A stretch of DNA of 22,880 nucleotides from Phoronis ovalis (lineage: Eukaryota > Phoronida > Phoronidae), in contig JAOXYB010083276.1 in assembly GCA_028565635.1 (NCBI GenBank), positions 1-22,880 on the forward strand, given 5' to 3'. Numbering within the stretch: position 1 is the stretch's first letter; each line of letters starts with the position of its first letter. Under the pieces are notes generated by a model. That model made no database searches. It saw nothing but the letters and a program-made list of their open reading frames with translations, and was not told where the DNA came from. Both the position numbers and the translations under genes were made by a program. Below are positions 8,148-17,862 of the stretch, piece after piece.

Positions 8148-11100
8148 CTGTAAAGAAATATTCACATTTAGGCCAACATTTGATTTAATTAGACAATCTT
8201 TGTAACACTGACTGTCATTTCCAGCGATGAGCAACATAAGAAATGCCAAGCATTATCCCTTCATACCTTTGCCATAGTGTTGGCTCTTTGTATGATATCT
8301 CGCTTTCCGGGATATTTTGGTTTAATGTATAACAATAAAACCAGCAGTTGTGTTTTTCTAGTATTTTGCTTTATTGTTTTCACATAGTAAAATCGATACC
8401 ATTTTTCAAGAGCAATTTTTAAACCAATCTTTGTTCGTTTACAATCAGTAGGTTTTATCAGAGTCACTTTCACACTTTCAAAACAGTGTGACATTTGCTT
8501 TGGAGCGTATACTAATACTTACCTTGACTACTACTTTTAGTCTCCAATTTTATGCCTTGCCACAGAATTCTAGTTATAAAGCCATACGTCACCAACATGA
8601 TGCACAAAGGAATCACCAGCAAAATTAAGCTTAAGAAAACTGTGTATCCCTTTGATAAAATTATTTGCCAATCTTCATTACCCCAAATTTCCAAACATTT
8701 ATGACCGCCATTTAGCAGTTCTTTTACTTTATTCGTTGCTGCAGTCGGTATCATGCATATACATGCCGCTACCCAGATGAGACAGATAGATTTATATGAA
8801 TGTTTTATAGTTTGCCATTGACGAGATTTTAGTGGTGAACAAATGGCAAAGTATCGTTCTAGAGAAATGACAACCAGTGTGAATATGCTGACTCCGACAG
8901 ACACAGCTGAAAAACAACATAAAAAATATCAAAAAATAATAAGGACTGCAAATGCAAAAAATAGGGAAACTGGAAATGGGCATTTTAATACAAATCTTTT
9001 TTGATTATAGTTATAGAAATATGGTTATAAGAATTCTTGTTTTAATTGTTTGTGAAACATCAGGATTATCCATAGGTTCATATGCCTTATTAGCTTTAAT
9101 ACAATTTTTTTCCGAAGAGGGTTGTACTTTAATTAATTTAACATATAAGTATATATACGAGATAGATAGAACGCACTTTGTTGTTGACACGATGAACTTT
9201 TTATTTTTTACATAAACGATCGTGGTACGATTTGTACATATTCTCAGGTGTACAATTTAGACGAAGACTTCTTTTGTCTAGAATTAATAATTTTGTACAC
9301 GCGAGTAGTTTTGGATTAACAATCTTCTAATGTCTCCGATGCAATAAGTTATGATAGTACCTACTACAGTTTTTCTATTAAATTACACATAATTAAAGCA
9401 AATATATATAGTTGCCAAGAATATGTAGGTACCGCATAAAACTTGCCTTTGAATAATAAGCTAAATGATATATCAAAAGTATTCAATACCAGTCTCTCTA
9501 TTACCCTCGATTATAATTAAGTCAATATTCTGTTTTGATTTGACTATTAGAACATTTTAAGGGCAAGCGGACTGTACTTTAATAAAAAATATCTTTTTGG
9601 AGATCGTCGATTCCAGTAGCATGCACCACTGAATATAGACTTTAAGAATTAGAATTTGTCAATAAGCACCCTCGAAACGGTATTATTATTATTGCAATTT
9701 TACAAAATTTTAATTGGTTTGTTTCGCTTTGTTATTATTCAATAATTAATAAAAAAAAGAAATAAGGGGTAATCAATGTTAATCGAACGAAAGTCATCAA
9801 TGTAAAAACATTCTCCTTTGTGAATAGAAACTTCATCGGACCAATACTACTCTCTGGGCTGGTCGACCTTTTACAGCCGTTTATAAAATTAATCTAGTAC
9901 GTAGAATAGCTGTAAGATTAAAGATTTCAGACTTTTACTCATTTCCGTTATTCCGAGAAACTTACTCAATAGTTAATACGGGTGTGCGTGGTGGTCTTAA
10001 GTAAAAATTAACAGTAATTTATCGGTAATACAAATTGATAATATTTCTTACATTACGTCTAATTATTCTAGATGTACACTAATGGTTACTTATGATGATG
10101 ATGGACAACCGCATTGCTAGTTAAAATATTTCCTTTAATTGCAATCAGATATTAAGTAGAAGCGTCTAAAGTCTGAATTTTGCAGTACTGTCGCAGCATA
10201 TAGTCGACAATGCTGGCGTGTGCTATGCTAGGTTAAAATACTTTGCTTATAAAAAAATCCATGACACATTTAAGATAAAATAGCAGAACATCGACTGAGA
10301 GGTTTGAACTCTACGTAAAACTCCATGCGTAAATGGTGTGTGATTTATATGTTTACAGCTATTTCCCTAGTTTTGCGGGTTAACTAGGTTTCAATACAGT
10401 TTCATCATAGCATATTTTCTGAATTTATTGTAACAATTTGGTACAAGAGCTTTACCACATTTTTTAAATTTTGCCTATATATTTTGTTGTGTGTATGGAA
10501 AAATGATATATGGCAGATTTAGTAATCTCACAAAAATCTTGTACTTTCATGATTTGTAAATTATTTTTTCCAACACGAAGTTTGTGGCAGTGTAATTTGT
10601 TACAGAGCTACGTAAAGAAGGCGAGCTATTAGCACCTGAAGATTTTTTTCTATTTTTTCATGGTTTATTATTCATGTTTTTTCGTTTACCTATAGGTTTA
10701 TTAACTGTATTTTGCTTGTTTATGTTTGCATATTTTTTGTACCATCTATAGCCGAAACATTGACTTAACATTAAGAGTAAGCTCTCATTCCTAAATAGAG
10801 GACATTTAAAATGCTGGGATGTATTTACACATGATCACCTGAAAAGTATATGGTGCCTCGCACCCCCTGGTGGTATTTCATTCATCCGGCCTGTAATTTG
10901 ATTATTTACTGTTTCATATTTTTGGTTTTATTTTCCTGTAATTCTGTTGATACTGTATAAGTAGGTGCTAAAATCAATTGAATAAATTAAGTTTCTACTA
11001 TGTAGATTAACAAATGTTTATGACAATTTGCATTTGATTAATTTACAAAAGTATATATAGTTTTACCTCAGCAAATACAGTATATAGTTCTATCCAGTCA

Positions 11101-12291
11101 TTAACAGTGATCGATAACGTTTTTGTCGCATGTATCAATTCACTATGATTAATAACTTGACTTAATCTTCTTTAATCCCAAATATATTTAAAGGATATGA
11201 TAAATTCAGATAATTCATCATTTTAATAGCCGAGATAGTATTACATTAACATTGCAATTAAAGACTGGATCCAAATCAGATGGAAATCCATATTACAATA
11301 AGAAATTTGTAAAAAAATATCTTCAAAATTCTCTTGCGGAGATTTGCGAAACTAAACCATTTCTAAAAAAACGACGAGTTCAAAAATTTTGAAATATGAG
11401 ATCTTGTTAGTAAATTAAATCACTAACGCTGATAAAAACACGATAAATTAGTTATAGCATACAATTTTCAGGAGGACTTTGTGAAAATGTAATTCACGAA
11501 TATTTGGTAGCCATCCAGGATGTTCTTGTTCCTTGTGTGTACAGCTGCAAACGGAATTTGATAAAGAAATAAATGCAGAAAGTAGACTGAACTGAATTTA
11601 AAATATCCTTTATCACCAAACGTTAGCAATACTAAGTGTGGTGCACCAGGCAATAAAAAACCCTTTTGAAAATTAAATGTCTACTATTGATTTCAGTGTA
11701 CTATTACATTCATGACGTGAAGTACCGAAATGGGACGTCATCTAAGGACGAGGTGGCCGAGCGGTTAAGGCGATGGACTGCTAATCCATTGGGGTCTCCC
11801 CGCGTGGGTTCGAATCCCATCCTCGTCGTGTTTTTTAAACATATATAATATCAAATTGCACAAATATCAAAACACACATTTCCTATAACAAGCTAAATAC
11901 ATTTTTTTTTGGTTTGCTTACCTTGCAAAAATCGGATCAAAACACACATTGGTTCTCCAAAGACAAAATTTTGCATTAGCGTTGGTATCAATGTAAACGG
12001 CATACAAAATAAAGCTAGCATCAAGTCACTGACAGCCAGGTTCAATAAAAACATGTTTGTCACTGTACGCATCCTCTTGTTTTGTAATAAAGTTATTATA
12101 ACCAAGGTGTTTCCAACAATTGCCAACAAGAAAATTATACTGTACAAAGTAATACGAATATGTCCATGGGGATCAAACATACTTCTTATTGTAGCGTTCA
12201 TGCTGTTGTCCACTTCAGCTACATTAGGATTGCCTGTAGAGTTTGTTATAGCAGCAACATCGGTCTTAATTGTAAAAGCGGAATATTCCAT
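7585..12291 (-). CDS. Cholecystokinin/gastrin (sulfakinin)-type neuropeptide GPCR
   Basis: Class A G-protein-coupled receptor of the plasma membrane, CCK/gastrin family. Exons on the minus strand: 12291-11922, 8906-8523, 8147-7585; both introns are phase 1. The joined product is 438 residues, close to human CCK1R (428, from memory). Start: the first ATG in frame (12291), with A at -3 and G at +4; no ATG lies between it and the upstream stop near 12414. Seen: N-glycosylation sites N17 and N32, NLAVSD in TM2, Cys116 and Cys194 for the extracellular disulfide, ERY at 140-142 followed by AICSPLKSR.WQT..H (a CCK-family signature), a Ser-rich third loop, CWTP at 330-333, NPITY at 371-375, and a CLC palmitoylation candidate at 393-395. 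Canonical ligand residues are changed (see findings). The 3' end is uncertain because a GTAAGT donor lies inside the tail. Confidence 0.88.
8148..8522 (-). other. CCK-type receptor intron 2
   Basis: A 375 bp intron with GTAAGT and TTTACAG borders. I see nothing else in it. Confidence 0.75.
8523..8906 (-). CDS. CCK-type receptor exon 2: TM3 to TM5
   Basis: 384 bp, acceptor TTTTTCAG, donor GTAAGT, phase 1 in and out. The junction makes LQAVSVGVS, matching the family's SVSVS block in TM3, followed by FTLVVISLERYFAIC. It also covers TM4, extracellular loop 2 (GGHKCLEIWGNEDW) and TM5 through TYGFITRILWQGIKLE, which matches the CCK receptor YGLISLELYQGIKFE region. Confidence 0.9.
11747..11828 (+). 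tRNA. tRNA-Ser (anticodon GCU)
   Basis: 82 nt, with all arms recognisable by eye. The acceptor stem GACGAGG pairs with CCTCGTC and is followed by discriminator G, typical of serine. The anticodon stem ATGGA pairs with TCCAT around loop CTGCTAA, giving anticodon GCT at 11780-11782 (reads AGC and AGT). The long variable arm (about 11790-11803) fits a class II tRNA. Box A-like TGGCCGAGCGG is at 11754-11764, and box B GGTTCGAATCC at 11807-11817. No intron. A T6 run at 11831-11836 is the Pol III terminator. The gene is antisense to the receptor, inside its first intron. Confidence 0.97.
11831..11836 (+). terminator. RNA polymerase III terminator of tRNA-Ser
   Basis: A run of six T starting 3 nt after the tRNA 3' end, the standard Pol III stop signal. 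Confidence 0.85.
11922..12291 (-). CDS. CCK-type receptor exon 1: N-terminus to TM3
   Basis: 370 bp coding part, donor GTAAGC, phase 1 out. It encodes the extracellular N-terminus, TM1 (about residues 47-69 with GN at 60-61), loop 1 (QNKRMRTVTN), TM2 (FLLNLAVSDLMLALFCMP) and the start of TM3 up to RFLQ. There is no obvious signal peptide, as is usual for this family. Confidence 0.88.
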
Positions 12292-13662
12292 GCTTTTTCC
12301 TTGTTCGTCGCTTGGTATGGTTAAGCTAAGTGCAGTTACTCTACAAATAAAAGACACATCTACGAGTGGATTCGTGAAGGCATATGATGAGATGACGTCA
12401 TATGGTGCTCCCTAGAGTTTTGGCTCGTCTCTCATTGATATATGCGTATTCCGCTATTTGACAAAGCGTTTTCCTACAGAAATCCAGATACAGAGGTGAT
12501 GATTTTAGCGCTTTTGTCAAGTTGTTTGTGTAACATACAAAAGCCATGGATTTTTATTTTAAAAATCAAAATTCCATTTTTTCAGTTCTAATTTAGGAAT
12601 GTCTTAAGTCAGAAATACAGTAATAATTAAAAGTTAATTATTAGTAACATAAAAGCAGTGATCCACAAATTTAAAGAGCAAAGTAGCCCAAAATAGTTTT
12701 CCAAAGAGTAATTTAGTATAATGAGAGTATTTAAAAAGTATGTCATATAAAATGTTATAAATACAGTTTTCGAAGAATTAAAAATCTAAAAATCCTATAT
12801 TTAAAATATTCAAATATATGCATATAATATTGAAATATCTTAAACTGTCGCATTAATTTTATCGAGCGCATTTTTAAAAACAAAATTTGAAAAATGGCTT
12901 TTTGAGAAGCCGCACCAACTGCTCAATATAGGTTAAATCATCCATAGAGGGTACAAATCTTTGATTCTAACAATACTGGGATATCGTTGCCTCGCCTTAT
13001 TGAGGTTTAGCTTTCGTGTGTTACTCTGGCTTGCAAATATCTTAAAGTACCTTAGAAATTCTCTTTGAGGTAAATCAATGTTATACCTTCTAAGAATTTG
13101 TGCCTACAAATATCTTGTGTCGATATTGCAAACGTTTATATTTATATGGGATATGAACACTCTGTCAAAGCTCTATATTCAATTGAAATTATGTAATGAG
13201 CCATCGTTTCGGAAATTATGAGTAATTAAGAAAATCTCAATAACTGAATCCTGTTAATTGCTTACTATTTAGCATTTCGATGTTACACATAATAAGAAAG
13301 AGAAGTCGATACTAAATGATAAGATTTCTTTAAGTTATAGTAACTGATTCTGTTTCTATATTTCGAGCATGTCGCGTTAATTTATTAAAACTGTTGAACA
13401 AAAATCAACCACAAATGTTGTTTATCATAATATCCGTATGACAGATTGAGTTCTACGATTGAGTTCTATGTAAACTATATTATTCTGAACTGGAATGATA
13501 AAAATAAATAGAAATGAAATAAACAAACAATTTAAATTACATTAATGTACGATTTTAATAATATTATAGTTTGTTTTGATGCAAAAAACCTACGAAGGTG
13601 TAGTGAACGTAAATGCTCAACTTCGGTTTTCTTCTTCTTATACGTTACAGATTCATATTATG
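12292..13662. other. Upstream region of the CCK-type receptor
   Basis: The receptor's 5' UTR and probable promoter side, then AT-rich intergenic DNA. The receptor frame stays open without an ATG up to a TAG near 12414, so an upstream 5' UTR exon cannot be excluded. No clear TATA box with start-site context, and no other gene, is seen. Confidence 0.45.
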
Positions 13663-14187
13663 GTATATACCCTGGGGAACTAACTTGAAGGGAATTCGGG
13701 TACGCATGCTTGTCCGAAAAAACGGGGGTATGGGGTACCTTTTTAGCCGTTCGACGGGGTTCCCGGGAACCCCGTTTAGGGGTCGATTTTGGCGGAAAAG
13801 CACATTTAGGGGTATGTTTTTGGCAAATGTAACTTCCCGTTTAGGGGTTGGTTTTTCACGTACACCTCCCGTTTAGGGGTCCTCTTTTCAGTGGGAGCAG
13901 CGAGCATTACCTTTTGGCGACCATTTTGCACTTTTTTTTAAATTTAGTGTATTATTTTGTTTTGACGACTTTTTTTTTGCTTGTCGATATTTTTGGGAAT
14001 CGTTTTTTTTTTGGTTGTTAATTTTTCAGAGAAAACTTCCCGTTTAGGGGTACCTTTTTGAGCAAAATCTTCCCGTTTAAGGGTGGTATTTTGATCCTCT
14101 ACTTCCCGTTTAGGGGCTTATTTTGAACTCTACGGACGAGCATGGGTACCCGACTTCCCCTTCAAGTTAGCTCCCCGGGGTATATAC
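13663..14187. mobile_element. Non-autonomous inverted-repeat element I with internal CCCGTTTAGGGGT repeats
   Basis: About 525 bp. The terminal inverted repeats are 54 and 55 bp (13663-13716 and 14133-14187), with about five substitutions and one indel. They share CTAACTTGAAGGG, TCGGGTAC and CATGC(T/C)TGTCCG-type blocks. Both ends finish with GTATATAC, which may be an 8 bp target duplication (hAT-like) or part of the repeat; the word is its own complement, so this cannot be decided. Inside are seven dispersed copies of CCCGTTTAGGGGT (starts 13771, 13801, 13836, 13868, 14039, 14072, 14105), all in one orientation. There is no transposase. Confidence 0.85.
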
Positions 14188-15386
14188 GCAGCAGCGTTTT
14201 GTTAACACAAGATACATGAATACTTTTACGCAATACATATATTTGCTTTTACATATATTAGTTCATACAGTCTACTGCAGCACTTAACGATATATTTTCA
14301 TAAGCAATATATGCTTATTAGTTGAGTAGCTGGTTTAAATGCATGAATTTCCATAATTTCATAATTATCGCCGGCTGCATGTTTTTACATCCTAGTGTTC
14401 TATTTAGAGCAAATGTGGAGAATTTTTAAACAGATACTTTCGCATAATTAGTGCCAAGCAGGTGATAAAATGTTGTTTTGTCTCAAAAAACTTAAAGATA
14501 AACAAAATGTGTTCGCTAATTTCTAAAAATTCCCGGTTATTTGTGGGAAACTTAATTTGGCATTAGCAGTTCCGTGTTATGGTTGCTCGCCAGGTTATTA
14601 TTTCTAATAAAAGTGCTGCACTAAAATTTTAAAAAAATTCCTTAATTTTTTAGTAAAATCACCTCAATTATTAGGGCGTTTCTGATTACATGAAAGATGC
14701 CATTGCACGTCACCTATGTTTATAATTCTAAAATTGTTTTAACGGTGTTTGCTTGTCCACGGAAATGAAGGTGCTATATTTAAAAGACATAAAAATCCCA
14801 AGAGGAAGATGATCAGATTGTCTGTCTTAGTCTAAATAAAAAATTTAAAGATTATATTCAACCTATTATATCTAAAAACAATGGAAATGGTTTTTAATTA
14901 TATTCGTCATGCGAATAGAGGATTGATCGCTTTCATTAGCAAATTACATTTTCATATATCTCCATGAATATTTATTCAGTTTTGGGGAAAAGGTAAACAC
15001 AGTTAATTAGATATAGCTGATTAAATTAAACTACACTGTATATGTATTTTGTCATAACATTTCTCTTGTTCAAGTATTTAGGTTATATCTTCCCACCCAA
15101 AACCCTTATTTCAGGTGTTTTTTAAACTCTTAGGCAGAGCCACTGTCAGGCTATAGTGAACTTTTCCTTAACTTTGTTTCCATTTCGTTTATTATTGTTT
15201 CTGATATATTACAAACGCTTCCTTGAGTTTTTAAGAACCTGGTACAGAAATATCTACTCGTTATATATAGGTATTTTCGTAGAATTACGTATAGTGACAA
15301 GCACCTGATTAACAACGATATAATAAATGAAAAAGACTAAAGGTGATATTTTCTTTTTAAATTTTGTTTTTATAAATTTGAAAGTA
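14188..15386. other. Intergenic AT-rich stretch between elements I and II
   Basis: About 1.2 kb with no long ORF, RNA gene or clear repeat. I see nothing to annotate. Confidence 0.6.
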
Positions 15387-15390
15387 GGTA

Positions 15391-16266
15391 TTCCCGGGAA
15401 GGGGTCACTGCCATCCACAGTGGTTATACGAGTCGCCTATGGGTAGTGTTTTTCAGGGTCCCTGCTTGCAACGGGGTATATATTTCATCATGGACGCCTG
15501 CAACGGGGTATATTTTTAGTTCACTGCTAACAGCGGGTCCCGAAAATCTAACAACGGGTTCCGAGGCTCAAAATCATGTTTGCTTATAAAGGGGTGTTAC
15601 CCCGGGGGGTACTTGACAGAAAGGTTGGTAGGGGTGTGCGGCCCAGGGTAAAAAACCCTGACCCTGTCGTAAATAAAGATCACCAAAAATATACCCTGTC
15701 GTAAATGAAAAAATATGAAAAATATACACTGTCGTAAATAACTCTCCCTGACGAAATAGATACCCTGTGTAAAATTCACTAGTAAATTATATACCCTGTG
15801 GTAAATAAATATGGACAAATTTACGAACCTTAATTTTTCATACCTGTCGTAAATGCGTTTTCCAAGAAATACACCGTGTGGTAAACGAATATTTTTTGAA
15901 AATATACCCTAGTGGTAATTAAATATCCAACAAAAAAGTACACCCTGTGGTAAATAAAGCTTTGAGAAGCGGGAAAAACATACCCTGTGGTAAATGCGGG
16001 AGCTGAAAAAAGGGGCCTATTGGGCGGCACATACATATTATACAGGCCATACAGTGACTTTGAATGACAGTACCCCCCGGTATGTTACCAAAGGGATACA
16101 TATGTTTTAGCCATTTTTTCTGACAACGGGGTATGTTTTTAGCCATCTTTTCGTACAACAGGATATGTCTTTTGCCATAGCTGGCTTGCAACAGATATAG
16201 GGTTTTCAGGCCCAGGCATTATCCCGATTACCCCTGTGCCATAAATTGGCCAAGTCCTCCCCGGGA
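15391..16266. mobile_element. Inverted-repeat element II with internal CAACGGGGTAT repeats, interrupted by element III
   Basis: Its ends are TTCCCGGGAAGGGG (left) and CCTCCCCGGGA (right). They are followed inward by degenerate inverted repeats of about 80 bp that share CACAG.GGT and GCCT.GGG blocks. GGTA flanks both sides (15387-15390 and 16267-16270), a possible 4 bp target duplication. Its own body holds same-strand copies of CAACGGGGTATATTTTTAGC-like units at about 15469, 15500, 15530, 15551, 16123, 16156 and 16188. The middle (15602-16082) belongs to the inserted element III. No coding capacity. Confidence 0.65.
15602..16082. mobile_element. Inverted-repeat element III with 11 internal ACCCTGTCGTAAAT repeats, nested in element II
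   Basis: About 480 bp. The ends are CCGGGGGGTACTTGACA (left) and TGACAGTACCCCCCGGTA (right), i.e. inverted. They are flanked by the direct repeat TGTTACC at 15595-15601 and 16083-16089, consistent with a 7-8 bp target duplication. The body (15661-15996) carries 11 irregularly spaced copies of (AT)ACCCTGT(C/G)GTAAAT in one orientation; CTGTCG dominates at the left and CTGTGG at the right. It separates two halves of element II, so it inserted later. No transposase. Confidence 0.75.
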
Positions 16267-16828
16267 GGTATGCAAAAAAACTAAAAGAGTTATCCCCCAT
16301 GTTGCAGCTACTGTACACGACGCACCACATAATAAATAATGTAGTACAACAATAGTAACAAGCATTAGCTACATGTATATTTCTCAAAGAAGATAAATAT
16401 TAATATATGAGTATTTCAAATTCATAACTAAAATTGAAAGTTTATTTGTTCCATTAGCTATAAGATGTTTCTATACGTAGTATATGTGTTAGTGGTGCAT
16501 GGTGCCTGGAAATTCCAAGATGTCTGTGCAGCAAGGTAATAAGTATTTTTTAATCTAAACTACAACCTCCCTGCTGTCGCAATAGTGCATTTTGAAGTGT
16601 GTTTGCATTTCGTTACGTAATGGAACATTCTTCATCACATAATATCCTTTATTAGCTGAGATAATAGGAGGATCATTTTCGTTTCTATGCACGCCTTTGG
16701 CCGTCTAGTCACTACACTAGTCTTGTCAAGTGACTTGTCAGACCAGTTAATGCTTGCGTTAGAGCTTTGCAAATACTGCTACCAAGACCAAAACTAGTCT
16801 TTTTTAGTACAAGACGATCCTGAATCGG

Positions 16829-16857
16829 GTCCTGAATACAACACATGTATTCAGGAC
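16829..16857. repeat. Perfect hairpin, 12 bp stem and 5 nt loop
   Basis: GTCCTGAATACA (16829-16840), loop ACACA, TGTATTCAGGAC (16846-16857). The arms are exact reverse complements. The role is unknown; there is no adjacent T run to suggest a Pol III terminator. Confidence 0.8.
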
Positions 16858-17842
16858 TGTTTTTCATCTGCCAATGATCACATGGGCATGACATGGTGGT
16901 TTTGTTACTCCCTGGGTTACTCCCTCAAAAAAGCCTAGTCCTAATAATAGGCCCAATATCTGACGTATTGGTCTTAACACTTTCCTATTCAAAAACTGTC
17001 GTGGGGCATGAGATTTGATGCAAAAAAAGTGTTACATCATCATCATGAGTACTAACAACAGCTCAATTATTTAATCTATATAATCTTGATTACCATATTT
17101 TGCAACAAGTTAAAGACGATCGGCCTACCTTGGAGAAACTATATCTGAAGACCTCAAATCATGAAATTGGGACCGCACATCACTAAGATAACCCAATTCA
17201 GCTGCAGGCTTCTTAAAGAAGAATTGGAAAGATTGTCCAGTATTAGAACTCATAAGATCTGCACTAGAATACTCCTGTATTGTGTTGGACCCTTACCTTA
17301 TATCGATAAAATTGAGATAGTACGAAGAAAAGAGCTCATTTGCTGGAGATTACAAAACAAGAGAAGAAGGGTATATTTCAAACATGCTACCATTGCTTAA
17401 AAACAAGAAGAATAAATCGTCTTGCAATTCTCTATAAATTCCTGGAAGTGTTAAGTCTAGTGATTTTTTAAGACAAATGAGACCAGACATACAAGTCAAG
17501 GTAAAAGTTTTCAAGGACTGTTTATCCCAAAGTATAATAGAATGATCTGTTACAGACAATAGTAAATGTTTTATAATAGACTCTTGTAATAGTGAACAAT
17601 TCAAAAATCTTTCTTTGTAAAGGCTGTAGTAGAGTTAATGTGTGCAAACTAAACATTGAAAATAATTCAACAGCTTTTAATACATAGAGGACCATGTTCC
17701 CATGTGAACTACTGTGATTTATACCATGTACGGCTGTGTACAGATATCGTATAAGATGAGTCTCAGTGTAGTAGGCACTATCTTACAAACTGAATCTGTT
17801 GTAAATCTCAGGTGTGTGTATAAAATCACTTTACTGTGCGGT

Positions 17843-17862
17843 TACCCCCGGGAGTTAACTTC
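17843..17862. repeat. Possible solo terminal-repeat fragment related to element I
   Basis: TACCCCCGGGAGTTAACTTC resembles the right end of element I read inward (TACCCCGGGGAGCTAACTTG). No partner end or internal repeats are seen nearby, so this may be a decayed or truncated copy. Confidence 0.35.

Larger units (their letters stand above)
8907..11921 (-). other. CCK-type receptor intron 1
   Basis: A 3015 bp AT-rich intron with a GTAAGC donor and TTTTTCAG acceptor. It holds a tRNA-Ser gene on the opposite strand at 11747-11828 and a short (TAT)n run at 9681-9693. The rest has no recognisable coding block. Confidence 0.7.

Noticed and set aside
8952-9215. 87-codon plus-strand frame within receptor intron 1
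   Set aside because: Low-complexity AT-rich sequence, no family resemblance, lies in an intron and opposite to the gene.
11666-11848. 60-codon frame running through the tRNA gene
   Set aside because: Its central part is the tRNA-Ser itself; the frame is accidental.
12355-12357. Receptor start at a GTG 66 bases upstream of the ATG used here
   Set aside because: Nuclear genes of animals start at ATG with rare exceptions. The first in-frame ATG is at 12291, with a good context. The upstream open frame has no family similarity.
11909-12415. 168-codon plus-strand frame opposite receptor exon 1
   Set aside because: It is the antisense shadow of the coding exon; no family resemblance and no splice logic.
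13613-13876. 87-codon plus-strand frame at the left end of element I
   Set aside because: It covers the terminal repeat and internal units; the repeats generate the open frame.
13771-14117. Interstitial telomere-like repeat (TTTAGGG)
   Set aside because: The TTTAGGGG core resembles telomeric DNA, but the copies are spaced irregularly by tens of bases inside a 13 bp unit and bounded by inverted repeats, so a transposon body explains them better.
15661-15996. CRISPR-like array
   Set aside because: The regularly repeated short units superficially suggest one, but the units diverge, spacing is irregular, and the context is an intron-bearing animal genome with inverted-repeat ends.
15597-16387. 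Overlapping minus-strand frames with repeated YHRVYF/TTGYVF-like peptides
   Set aside because: These peptides are translations of the internal repeats of elements II and III. They change frame between units and have no start, splice or family support.
16480-16542. Non-coding first exon of TBC1D19 ending at a GTAATA donor
   Set aside because: A stretch with ATGTCTGTGCAGCAAG before GTAATA could be an exon, but there is no homology or promoter evidence. Joined to 18872 it would give only a seven-codon upstream frame.
17161-17604. Reverse-transcriptase-like remnant
   Set aside because: Frames on both strands here look faintly protein-like, but no conserved reverse-transcriptase or endonuclease motif could be recognised.
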